The notes under the pieces: generated by a model
Told to the model about the DNA's origin: nothing
The model's database searches: none
The model's input: only the letters and a program-made list of their open reading frames with translations
Shown: in pieces, positions 1 through 6,427 of the stretch
Position numbering within the stretch: the stretch's first letter is position 1
Layout: the number at the start of each line of letters is the position of its first letter
Position numbers and translations under genes: made by a program
From: AP-15 sp035252905
GTDB taxonomy: Bacteria; Pseudomonadota; Alphaproteobacteria; ATCC43930; CGMCC-115725
NCBI GenBank assembly: GCA_035252905.1
Contig: DATFCQ010000246.1
Span: forward strand, 1-17,021
Direction: 5' to 3'
Length of the DNA stretch: 17,021 nucleotides

Positions 1-58
1 ATGCCGCCAGCGCCCGGCGCTGCGCCGCGTCCGCCATGACAGGAGATTTGCCCGCCAT
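1..58 (-). CDS. 5' end of an unidentified gene running off the left edge
   Basis: On the minus strand an ATG at 58 opens a frame that stays open to the window edge (19 codons, beginning MAGKSPVMADAAQRRALAA). A purine-rich GGGAGGAGG stretch lies about 10 bases upstream of the ATG (around 68-76), which is what makes this look like a real start. The N-terminus is reminiscent of IS630-like or other HTH transposases of alphaproteobacteria, but 19 residues are too few to decide. It is transcribed away from the operon that begins at 233, so 59-232 is a divergent intergenic region. Confidence 0.35.
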   Translation of the reverse strand, partial: MAGKSPVMADAAQRRALAA

Positions 59-192
59 GAGCCTCGGCCTCCTCCCAAAGCCTACCATCCTCAGGAGTCA
101 ACGCTGCGATCCGTTGGCCGAGCCGCACAAATTTGCTTAGAGGCTTCGGCTCTGATCGATCGGACTAGAGGCAGCCCTTGAAACGGCGGAAC

Positions 193-207
193 GTAAGATT
201 ATCTTAC
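193..207. promoter_or_regulatory. Perfect 15-bp palindrome, likely operator of the XRE regulator
   Basis: GTAAGATTATCTTAC has two perfect 7-bp arms around a central T and lies 26 bp upstream of the first gene of the operon. A TTGAAA at 178-183 could serve as a -35 box; 17 bases later falls ATCTTA (201-206), a poor -10 box that overlaps the palindrome. Binding here would block transcription. The second gene of the operon is an XRE repressor, a family that normally binds short inverted repeats in its own promoter, so autoregulation is the simplest reading. The palindrome is seen directly; the role and the promoter are inferred. Confidence 0.55.
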
Positions 208-232
208 CGCATGTCGGATCAAGGAGGCTTAG

Positions 233-538
233 ATGGACCCCGCCACCCTCAAAGAGACGCTGATCGCCGTCCTCGGCCAGATTCAGGCCGATAGCGGCCT
301 CGAATGCCCGGCGCTGACCGGCGCAATCAAGCCGGTCGAAAACCTGCCCAAGTTCGACAGCAAGATCTGGCCTGTCGCAACCACCATCCTGGCCACCGAG
401 ATCGGCGCGACGATCCCGAACGACGTGAACATCTTCGTCGACGAGACGACCAAGCTCGCGCGCTCCATCGACGAGACCGCCGCCTTTGTTTGCGATCTGC
501 TCAAGAAGCAAAGCGGGAAGGAAACGGCGGCGGCATGA
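233..538 (+). CDS. Acyl carrier protein-like small protein
   Basis: 101 residues, first gene of the operon, with a near-ideal ribosome binding site (AAGGAGG at 221-227, 5 bases before ATG). The middle resembles the acyl carrier protein core: an Asp-Ser dipeptide (D42-S43) is followed, at exactly the spacing found in bacterial ACPs, by an acidic helix II and the IP(D/N) turn (ATEIGATIPND). Ser43 would carry the 4'-phosphopantetheine arm. The residue after Ser is Lys instead of the usual Leu, and helix II is less acidic than in fatty-acid ACPs, so it is divergent. A dedicated AcpS-type transferase at the end of the same cluster supports the assignment. Known role of the family: to hold acyl or aminoacyl groups as thioesters. 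The stop codon overlaps the next start (ATGA at 535-538). Which group it carries is unknown. Confidence 0.62.
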   Translation: MDPATLKETLIAVLGQIQADSGLECPALTGAIKPVENLPKFDSKIWPVATTILATEIGATIPNDVNIFVDETTKLARSIDETAAFVCDLLKKQSGKETAAA

Positions 539-900
539 CCGAACCCGAATTCGCCAAAAGGGCGAAGATCGCCGAGCGCCTGAAAGAGGCACGCAAGCTC
601 GCAGGCTTGTCGCAAGGCCATGTCGCCAAGATGCTCGGCCTGCATCGCCCCTCCGTCAGCGAGATGGAGGCCGGCAATCGTCGCGTCTCGGCCGACGAGC
701 TCGCCCGGCTTGCCGAAATCTATGACGTCAGCGTCGCTTGGCTGCTCGGCGAGGCGCCCGAGACGCTCGACGCCCAGGACCCGCGGCTGGAGCTTGCCGC
801 GCGCGAACTCTCCAAACTCAAGCCCGACGACCTGGAACGCTTGCTCAAGTTGTTGGCCGCCATGCGCAGCGATTCCACTGCGAACGGAGGCGATCGCTGA
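535..900 (+). CDS. XRE-family helix-turn-helix transcriptional regulator
   Basis: 121 residues; starts at the ATG that overlaps the stop of the preceding gene. Residues about 10-65 form a classical XRE/Cro-CI domain: a helix rich in Lys/Arg/Glu (KIAERLKEARKLAGLSQ), the recognition region GHVAKMLGLHRPSVSEMEAG, then the closing helix ELARLAEIYDVSVAWLLGE. The remaining 50 residues are a helical tail. The next gene is an ImmA-type peptidase, and the XRE plus ImmA pair is a well-known regulatory arrangement in which the peptidase relieves repression by cleaving the repressor. The palindrome upstream of the operon is its probable binding site. It therefore likely represses the whole operon including itself. 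Confidence 0.88.
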   Translation: MTEPEFAKRAKIAERLKEARKLAGLSQGHVAKMLGLHRPSVSEMEAGNRRVSADELARLAEIYDVSVAWLLGEAPETLDAQDPRLELAARELSKLKPDDLERLLKLLAAMRSDSTANGGDR

Positions 901-1802
901 TGAACGTCATGCGCACCATCAAGTCCAGCTTCAACCGCCGCGCCCTAGCAACCCAAGCGATGCAGGCCGCGGCGGCTACGCGGGCGAAGGCCAAGCTCGA
1001 CCAAGTTAGCCCGATCTGCATCTACGGGCTGTGCGAGACGCTAGGCATCCCGGTGCGCTTCAACAACATCAACATGGAAGGGATGTATCAGCGCGGCCTT
1101 CCGCCGCGCATCCATCTCTCCGCGCGACGGCCGCTAGCGCGGCGCGCCTACAATTGCGCGCACGAGCTCGGCCACCACGTGTTCGGCCATGGCTCGTCGA
1201 TCGACGAGCTGCGTGAGGACGCCAAAGCACAGCCTTGGGACGACCCGAAAGAGTTCCTGGCCGACACCTTCGCCGGCTTCATCCTCATGCCGATTATCGG
1301 CCTGCGCCGCGCCTTCTCAGTCCGGGGCTGGACCCCGGAAACGGCGACGCCAGTGCAGATCTTCACCATCGCCTGCGAGTTCGGCGTCGGTTATGCGACG
1401 CTCCTGACCCACCTGTCGGCAGGCGTGAACATGCTGTCGCGCGGTCGCGCCGTCGCCTTGCGGCGCGTCACCCCCAAGGCGCTGCGCATGGATATTCTGG
1501 GTACGCTGACGCCCGAGCCGTTGATCGTCGCCGATCGCCATCGCACCGCACCTACCTTGGACGCAGAGGTCAAGACGCTGCTCCTTTTGCCACCCGGCGC
1601 CGAGGTGACGGGCGGCGGGCTCGCCTTCAAGCGCGACCTCGCAGCCGGACGCCTGTTCCGGGCGGTGAAGTCGGGAATCTTCCAGGCAAGCGCCGGCGAC
1701 TGGGCCGTTTTCGTACGCACTGCGCCCATCCAGAAAAATGAGCCGTATGGCTATGTCGGTCTCGCTCAGTACCGCCATCTGGAGGAGGATCCAGATGAGT
1801 AA
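900..1802 (+). CDS. ImmA/IrrE-family zinc metallopeptidase
   Basis: 300 residues; ATG overlaps the XRE stop (TGATG at 898-902), so the two are translationally coupled. The zinc site is intact: HELGH at residues 88-92 (HExxH) and the third ligand E118 in EFLADTFAGFILMP, the usual ExxAN-like segment of the family with Asp for Asn. Residues about 30-150 make up the peptidase domain. The C-terminal half (about 155-300) is a longer extension than in a minimal ImmA and has no motif I recognise; it may be a sensor. In the family (ImmA of ICEBs1, IrrE/DdrO systems) the enzyme cleaves a partner XRE repressor in response to a signal such as DNA damage. Here the partner is almost certainly the gene immediately upstream. 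The signal is unknown. Confidence 0.88.
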   Translation: MNVMRTIKSSFNRRALATQAMQAAAATRAKAKLDQVSPICIYGLCETLGIPVRFNNINMEGMYQRGLPPRIHLSARRPLARRAYNCAHELGHHVFGHGSSIDELREDAKAQPWDDPKEFLADTFAGFILMPIIGLRRAFSVRGWTPETATPVQIFTIACEFGVGYATLLTHLSAGVNMLSRGRAVALRRVTPKALRMDILGTLTPEPLIVADRHRTAPTLDAEVKTLLLLPPGAEVTGGGLAFKRDLAAGRLFRAVKSGIFQASAGDWAVFVRTAPIQKNEPYGYVGLAQYRHLEEDPDE

Positions 1803-2652
1803 GGCGAAGATGCTCGCGTCGCCGCCGCCCGTGGTGATCGACGACACCAACCTGTCGCGCGCCTGGGCGCGGCTGCTGCTGCAGGTTCTCAACGGCGCCG
1901 GCACTGAGGTCGCGCCGTTGATCCTGAGTCTGAGCGGCTTCGCCGAGAACGGCGCCGCCGTCGAAGACCCGGCGGTGCGCCAAGCCCTCGATCGGCTGCT
2001 CAGGCGCAAGGGGCGACTCGTGGTCGATGATGTCGGGTTGACGATCTTCCCGCAGCGCCTCTGGGAGATGTCGCGCGGCGACCGGACCCGCCTTTTCGCC
2101 CTCTATCGCGCGACATTCCCGCGCTGGCAGGCAATGAACCGCAAAGCCAATGGCCGTGGATTGTATTTCGAGCGCATGGTCGCGTATGGGCGCGGCCCGT
2201 GCGACGGCAATCAACTGGAGTGGATTTTGTCTCAATTCAATTCGCGCACGGGTGTTCGCCGTTCAATGCTTCAGGCGACCACCTTTGATCCCGAGCGCGA
2301 CCACGTCGCCAGTGCGCAGCTCGGCTTCCCATGCCTGCAACAGGTCAGCTTCGATCCGACTGCGGCCGGGCTCGTCACGAACGCCTTCTACGCCACGCAG
2401 CAAATTTTCGACAAAGCCTATGGCAATTATCTCGGCCTGGCTCAGCTCGGCGCATTCATGGCCCATGAGATGGGCATGCCCCTGGCGCGCCTGAACGTCA
2501 TGGTCGGGATCGCCAAGCTCGAGCGAATCACCAAGAGCGACGCAGATTTTGCACCGCTGGTCGCCGCCGCCCAAGCCCTCGTAGCGCCGCCCGCCGCGCC
2601 GGCGGCGCGCTCGGCTATCGCCGCCGCTGCGACCGCAGGAGCAACGCTTTGA
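1795..2652 (+). CDS. Divergent thymidylate synthase-fold protein
   Basis: 285 residues. I chose the ATG at 1795 because it follows a strong GGAGGAGG (1781-1788) and overlaps the previous stop by 8 bases. By eye it follows the thymidylate synthase pattern: a phosphate-binding Arg pair (R155-R156, VRRSMLQ), the catalytic cysteine motif PC (P179-C180) followed by LQQVSF, then FYATQQIFD ending in a conserved Asp (D206), and a hydrophobic helix AQLGAFMAHEMGM. Known members transfer a one-carbon unit from methylene-tetrahydrofolate to C5 of dUMP or dCMP, giving methyl or hydroxymethyl pyrimidines. Two departures matter: the QRSxD Arg/Ser are not kept, and in my alignment the Asn that recognises the uracil ring is Gly (G214). 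A different substrate or product is likely. The last 25 residues are Ala/Pro-rich and probably disordered. Confidence 0.68.
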   Translation: MSKAKMLASPPPVVIDDTNLSRAWARLLLQVLNGAGTEVAPLILSLSGFAENGAAVEDPAVRQALDRLLRRKGRLVVDDVGLTIFPQRLWEMSRGDRTRLFALYRATFPRWQAMNRKANGRGLYFERMVAYGRGPCDGNQLEWILSQFNSRTGVRRSMLQATTFDPERDHVASAQLGFPCLQQVSFDPTAAGLVTNAFYATQQIFDKAYGNYLGLAQLGAFMAHEMGMPLARLNVMVGIAKLERITKSDADFAPLVAAAQALVAPPAAPAARSAIAAAATAGATL

Positions 2653-3806
2653 ATTCGAGGTCGCCCAAAGCCCCAACGAAACGCCCGCGCGGCCGCCCTC
2701 CGAAACCCCGTCTGAGTACGACCGACGCATCGCTGCCGATGGAGCTGCCTGTTGCCGTTCGGCCCTCGGCGGCCTCGGCGGCGCCCGCGCCGATCGTTCT
2801 GCAGCACCTCGTGCCAGCCAAAGTGTCGGAGGTCTATGAGAGCTATTGGCGCTTCGCAGCCGAACGGCAGGCGGTGTTCTTCCGCCGCGCGCACGGCGAG
2901 ACGCGCCCCTGGACCGACAATCCGGTACTGGCGATCTACAAGTTCACCAACGCCTACCGAGCGTCCGATCGGGTCAGCCAATATCTCATCCGGCATGTCA
3001 TCTATCGTGACGACCTGCCCAAGTCGCCGCGCGAAGTGTTCTTCCGTATCCTGCTATTCAAGTTATTCAACAAGATCGAGACCTGGGAAATCCTCGAACG
3101 CTCGCTCGGCCCGATCACCTTCGAAGACTATCGTTTCACTGCCTATGACGCGATACTCTCACGCGCGATGCAGGCCGACCATCGCATCTACTCGGCCGCC
3201 TATATCATGCCGCCGGGCAGCCGTGCCTTTGGACGGTCAGCCAAGCACCAGAACCATCTGTTGCTGCTCGAACGTATGATGGCCGATCGGCTTGCCGAGC
3301 GGTTGGCGCAGACCCGCACGATGCAGGACGGCTTCGAGAAGCTGCGCGCCTACCCAACGATCGGCGACTTTCTCGCCTATCAATTCATCACCGACATCAA
3401 TTACAGCGAGCTGACCGATTTCAGCGAGATGGACTTCGTCGTGCCGGGGCCTGGCGCGCGCGACGGCCTGCGCAAATGCTTCGTCGATCGGGGCGGCCTG
3501 AACGAGCCCGAGCTCATCCGGCTGATGGCGGATCTGCAGGAACAAGAGTTCGAGCGGCTTGGCCTGGATTTCCAATCGCTCTGGGGACGCCGCCTCCAGC
3601 TGATCGACTGCCAGAATCTGTTCTGCGAGGTCGATAAGTATGCGCGCATAGCGCACCCGCAGATTGCGGGAAAAACCGGCCGTGTCCGCATCAAGCAGAA
3701 GTTCGAGCCGACCCCAGAGCCGATTGACCTTTTCTATCCGCCCAAATGGAAGCTCAACGACAAGATCCGCATCGCGCCGCAGCGCACTGCAGTGGGGTCA
3801 CGCTGA
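2649..3806 (+). CDS. Predicted thymine-hypermodification enzyme (5-hmdU kinase helical-domain / aGPT-pyrophosphorylase-like) with AT-hook
   Basis: 385 residues. The start is TTG at 2649, overlapping the previous stop (TTGA); AGGAG at 2637-2641 is 7 bases upstream, which supports this start over the next in-frame ATG. Residues 12-21 (RPRGRPPKPR) are a textbook AT-hook, a minor-groove DNA-binding peptide. The main domain runs from about 60 to 360 and has features I associate with the helical domain found in phage 5-hydroxymethyl-dU DNA kinases and alpha-glutamyl/putrescinyl-thymine pyrophosphorylases: PWTDNPVLAIYKFTNAYR, FFRILLFKLFNKIETW, AYIMPPG, KHQNHLLLLERM, DINYSEL, PGPGARDGLRKCF, and DCQNLFCEVDKYAR. 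No P-loop is visible, so it lacks the kinase half. In phages these enzymes modify thymine bases in DNA. The neighbouring thymidylate-synthase-like and MazG-like genes fit. The family call is from remembered motifs, not a search. Confidence 0.6.
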   Translation: MNSRSPKAPTKRPRGRPPKPRLSTTDASLPMELPVAVRPSAASAAPAPIVLQHLVPAKVSEVYESYWRFAAERQAVFFRRAHGETRPWTDNPVLAIYKFTNAYRASDRVSQYLIRHVIYRDDLPKSPREVFFRILLFKLFNKIETWEILERSLGPITFEDYRFTAYDAILSRAMQADHRIYSAAYIMPPGSRAFGRSAKHQNHLLLLERMMADRLAERLAQTRTMQDGFEKLRAYPTIGDFLAYQFITDINYSELTDFSEMDFVVPGPGARDGLRKCFVDRGGLNEPELIRLMADLQEQEFERLGLDFQSLWGRRLQLIDCQNLFCEVDKYARIAHPQIAGKTGRVRIKQKFEPTPEPIDLFYPPKWKLNDKIRIAPQRTAVGSR

Positions 3807-3817
3807 AGGACACGCCC

Positions 3818-4726
3818 ATGGATTTCAACAGCTATCAGAAGGAAGCGTTGCGCACGGATCGTGTGCCCGCGCGCGATAATGCCGCTTCGTTAATCGTGCC
3901 GATGCTCGGTCTTGCCGGCGAAACCGGGCAGCTTCTTAGCGAATACAAGAAGCACCTGCGCGACGGCGAGGCGCATCGCCTATTCAAGGAGCGCGTGTCG
4001 GAGGAATTGGGCGACCTGCTCTGGTACATCGCCAATGTCGCCAGCAAGTTCGACCTCTCGCTCTCCGACATCGCCACTGCCAACCTAGCCAAGGTCAAGC
4101 AGCGCTGGGCGAGCGAGCGCACCGAGCCGCTCACCTTCGACGCCGAGCTTCCTGAAGGCGAGCGCCTACCGCGCCGGTTCGAAGTTGAACTCATCGATAC
4201 CGATGGGGAGGCGCGCCAGCGCGTGCGGGTACTGATCGACGGCAAACCGTTCGGTGCGGAGCTCACCGACAACGCCTATGATCCCGACGGTTATCGATTC
4301 CATGACGTCTTCCACCTCGCCTACGCCGCCGTGCTCGGCTGGTCGCCGATCACGCGAGCGTTGCTCCGGAGAAAGCGCAAGAGCCGACCGCTGCTTGACG
4401 AAGTGGAGGACGGCGGCCGCGCGGCAGTCATCGAAGAGGGCGTGGCGGCACTCGCGTTCGACTACGCGCGCCGCCATCGCTTCCTCGACGGCGTGGCCAC
4501 CCTCGATTTCCAACTCCTGCGCACGATCAAGGACATGACGTCCCACTTGGAAGTGCGACAGTGCACGACTGGCGAATGGGAGCAGGCGATTCTGCAAGGA
4601 TTCGATGTCTGGCGCGCTGTGCTCGCTGCCCGAGGGGGGCGTATTGCCGTCGATCTCGACGCCCGGCGGATCACCTATCTCGGAGCAGGGTCTGGCTCTC
4701 TATCCTGCGCTGCGGTGCCCGATTGA
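3818..4726 (+). CDS. MazG-like nucleoside triphosphate pyrophosphohydrolase with extra C-terminal domain
   Basis: 302 residues. ATG at 3818 has GAAGGA (3805-3810) 7 bases upstream, overlapping the stop of the previous gene, so it belongs to the same operon. Residues 1-100 are a MazG-type all-alpha domain: GLAGETGQLLSEYKK (metal-binding E35), then ERVSEELGDLLWYI with E62/E63 and D66, matching the family's Glu-rich plus ExxD pattern. MazG enzymes hydrolyse (d)NTPs to monophosphate and pyrophosphate. The second half (about 118-302) is a separate domain with YRFHDVFHLAYAAVLGWSP (H162, D163, H166) and a Glu-rich helix; the His/Asp cluster could bind metal, but I do not recognise the fold. Likely job: clearing a competing or by-product nucleotide in the pathway. 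Its 3' end overlaps the convergent acpS-like gene by 52 bp. Confidence 0.75.
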   Translation: MDFNSYQKEALRTDRVPARDNAASLIVPMLGLAGETGQLLSEYKKHLRDGEAHRLFKERVSEELGDLLWYIANVASKFDLSLSDIATANLAKVKQRWASERTEPLTFDAELPEGERLPRRFEVELIDTDGEARQRVRVLIDGKPFGAELTDNAYDPDGYRFHDVFHLAYAAVLGWSPITRALLRRKRKSRPLLDEVEDGGRAAVIEEGVAALAFDYARRHRFLDGVATLDFQLLRTIKDMTSHLEVRQCTTGEWEQAILQGFDVWRAVLAARGGRIAVDLDARRITYLGAGSGSLSCAAVPD

Positions 4727-5112
4727 GCTGGGTCGCCCAAAGCCAGGGCACTAGCCATCGCCAGCCCTCCGGCATGGCTAATGCTGAGCCGCCATGCAGT
4801 CACACCAATTGCCAAAGCAGCTTTCGCTGCACCACCAGTTAGCCGCACCTCCGGCGGCATCCCCGGAGCGCGATAAATAATAACGTCGGTGAATGCGACA
4901 CCCGCGCCGAATCCGGTGCCGAGCGCCTTCAGAACTGCCTCCTTCGCAGCGAAGCGGCCGGCTAGTCGCTCGATCCGATCGCTCCCGTTACCAATTTCGT
5001 CGAGCTCTTCCGGTACGAAACAGCGCGGAATCCACGGATCGCGGGAGTCCTCGATCCAGCGCCGTATTTCGACGACGTTCACCAAATCAATGCCATGGCC
5101 AACGATAGTCAC
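4675..5112 (-). CDS. acpS: Holo-ACP synthase (AcpS-type phosphopantetheinyl transferase)
   Basis: 145 residues, starting at GTG (5112-5110). An ATG two bases upstream runs straight into TGA, and the GTG start gives the family's N-terminus (VGHGIDLVNV, metal-binding Asp). The second signature RFAAKEAVLKALGTGF contains the catalytic Glu and the conserved Lys, and the closing strand LSISHAGGLAMASALAL matches the family's SISH motif. It transfers 4'-phosphopantetheine from coenzyme A to a Ser of an acyl carrier protein, in the cytoplasm. Housekeeping acpS normally sits in conserved core operons; this one lies among accessory genes, so it is probably a dedicated copy serving the ACP-like protein at 233-538. 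It converges on, and overlaps by 52 bp, the MazG-like gene. All active-site motifs look intact. Confidence 0.9.
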   Translation of the reverse strand: MTIVGHGIDLVNVVEIRRWIEDSRDPWIPRCFVPEELDEIGNGSDRIERLAGRFAAKEAVLKALGTGFGAGVAFTDVIIYRAPGMPPEVRLTGGAAKAALAIGVTAWRLSISHAGGLAMASALALGDPAQSGTAAQDREPDPAPR

Positions 5113-5243
5113 ATCTACCGCCGGTCTTGGCTCAGTCGAGGGTGAAGCATGACCCTTTCACCTCCCATAGGAGCATCAAATTGATATCTAAGCGGATGGG
5201 GGCGCACAATCCGCCAGGATCATCGCGAAAGCGAGGATACGCC

Positions 5244-5987
5244 ATGACCAAGGCGGATGCGATGTTCTGGAGTGGTGAGACCTTACGCGCGCGCCTGCCC
5301 CCGCTCATCGAGCCTTTCCAACCCGAACGTGTCGACTGCGCTGCATACACATTATCGATAGGCCCCGAAGTCTATGTCTCACCCAATGACCAGACTGCGG
5401 ATCCGACAACTGTCTCCGTGCGCAAACTTGCTCCTGGCGACGCATTCACAATCCCGCCCGGCCAATTCGCCTTCCTGCTCACTGAGGAGATTGTCTCTGT
5501 TCCGGCGGACGCGCTTGCCTTCATCTCCATCCGCGCAAGAACCAAATTCCGAGGTCTAGTCAATGTGTCCGGGTTTCATGTCGATCCAGGCTATCGCGGC
5601 CAATTGACCTTCGCTGTTTTCAACGCTGGGCCCGTGCCAATCCACCTCAAGCGCGGACAGCCCATCTTCCTCATCTGGTATGCCAACCTTGACCGTGAGA
5701 CCGCGGTTAAGAAAGATGGCGCCATCCATATGGGCCTAGACCCCGAAATAATCACCGGGATCGCTGGCGAGCTACAGTCCTTCGCGAGCCTGTCCAAGAA
5801 GATCAAGGACGTCGAAAAGGCGCTCAGCGATCGCATTCATGCAGTAGAGAAGGAGCAGACCTACTATCGCGTGATCGGCGCGATAGCTTTGGCGCTCGTG
5901 ATTGCATTGACCGTTAACTGGATGAAGGACAGTTTTGCATCTCGGCCAGCGACATCATTGCCGGCTACCGTGGCTCCCGCACGATAG
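5244..5987 (+). CDS. Membrane-anchored dCTP deaminase/dUTPase-fold protein
   Basis: 247 residues from the ATG at 5244, preceded by GCGAGGA (5231-5237); an in-frame ATG at 5127 adds 39 residues but has no comparable site. Residues 10-150 follow the trimeric dUTPase/dCTP deaminase fold: PPGQFAFLLTEEIVSVPADALAFI, then VDPGYRGQLTFAVFNAG and LKRGQPIFLIWY. The catalytic residues look absent: the position of the deaminase glutamate (E138 in E. coli Dcd) is Ala124, and the RSSLAR-type loop reads RARTKFRG. Residues about 175-205 are a likely coiled coil and about 209-227 a single membrane helix (VIGAIALALVIALTVNW), so the fold would face the cytoplasm from the membrane. It is transcribed divergently from the acpS-like gene. 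It may bind nucleotides without hydrolysing them; defence-related dCTP deaminases exist but keep the catalytic site. Confidence 0.72.
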   Translation: MTKADAMFWSGETLRARLPPLIEPFQPERVDCAAYTLSIGPEVYVSPNDQTADPTTVSVRKLAPGDAFTIPPGQFAFLLTEEIVSVPADALAFISIRARTKFRGLVNVSGFHVDPGYRGQLTFAVFNAGPVPIHLKRGQPIFLIWYANLDRETAVKKDGAIHMGLDPEIITGIAGELQSFASLSKKIKDVEKALSDRIHAVEKEQTYYRVIGAIALALVIALTVNWMKDSFASRPATSLPATVAPAR

Positions 5988-6096
5988 CTCGGCGAATGAT
6001 CTGGTAAAGCCATGGACTTCCAACCGACCGTCCCTGAATCGAACATTTTTAGGATACCCAGGAGAAGAATTTATTCCACATTCTTTCGATCTTCCC

Positions 6097-6128
6097 GTTG
6101 TTTAGATAACAACCGACGTTATGCCCTC
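6097..6128 (+). repeat. Left copy of inverted repeat bracketing the restriction-like module
   Basis: GTTGTTTAGATAACAACCGA (6097-6116) is the exact reverse complement of 13662-13681. With a 5-base gap the match continues into TGCCCTC (to 6128). The core is itself a hairpin or recombinase-like site: arms GTTGTT and AACAAC around a TAGAT spacer. The two copies point toward each other and enclose about 7.6 kb containing the helicase, methyltransferase and nuclease genes. No transposase or recombinase lies between them. Confidence 0.8.
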
Positions 6129-6307
6129 CGCCGGCGATTATGTCTGGTCGCCCGCCGACCCGGCAACGGAAAACCGTGACCGATTCCGAATCCCCCCGGC
6201 CTACGACCGATCCCGCTCCCCTGGCGGCGTGAGTTTCCGATTTGTCCGCTTATGCATATCAGAGAAGCGTTTCGTTACTTCTGGCCGATTCACACCCTCC
6301 AGGTGTA

Positions 6308-6353
6308 ATAGGCTAGGTCCAGGTCGGGGTTGCGCTGAGGCTCTCTAGCCTAT
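6308..6353. repeat. 9-bp inverted repeat upstream of the helicase gene
   Basis: ATAGGCTAG (6308-6316) and CTAGCCTAT (6345-6353) are perfect complements with a 28-base loop, ending about 75 bp before the helicase start. It has no T-run after it, so a terminator is unlikely. A protein-binding site or leader stem is possible. Confidence 0.4.
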
Positions 6354-6427
6354 CGCCGATCGGGCGTCCTTCAAAGCGCGGCAACAGGTGCTAATGTAGC
6401 CTCGGCGAGCGGGCCAGCGAACCTTTC

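Larger units (their letters stand above)
5988..6427. other. 440-bp intergenic stretch without a convincing gene
   Basis: No ORF here has both a credible start and protein-like composition. The stretch holds the left copy of a 20-bp inverted repeat (6097-6116) and a 9-bp-stem inverted repeat (6308-6353), both listed separately. It is the junction between the nucleotide-modification cluster and the restriction-like module. Confidence 0.6.

Noticed and set aside
5175..5185. ATCAAATTGAT palindrome between the acpS-like gene and the dCTP-deaminase-fold gene
   Set aside because: An 11-bp AT-rich palindrome can arise by chance, and no matching copy was seen near other genes.
6121..6348. 75-codon plus-strand ORF
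   Set aside because: No ribosome binding site; it begins within the inverted repeat, and its Arg/Pro/Ser-rich translation resembles no protein family.
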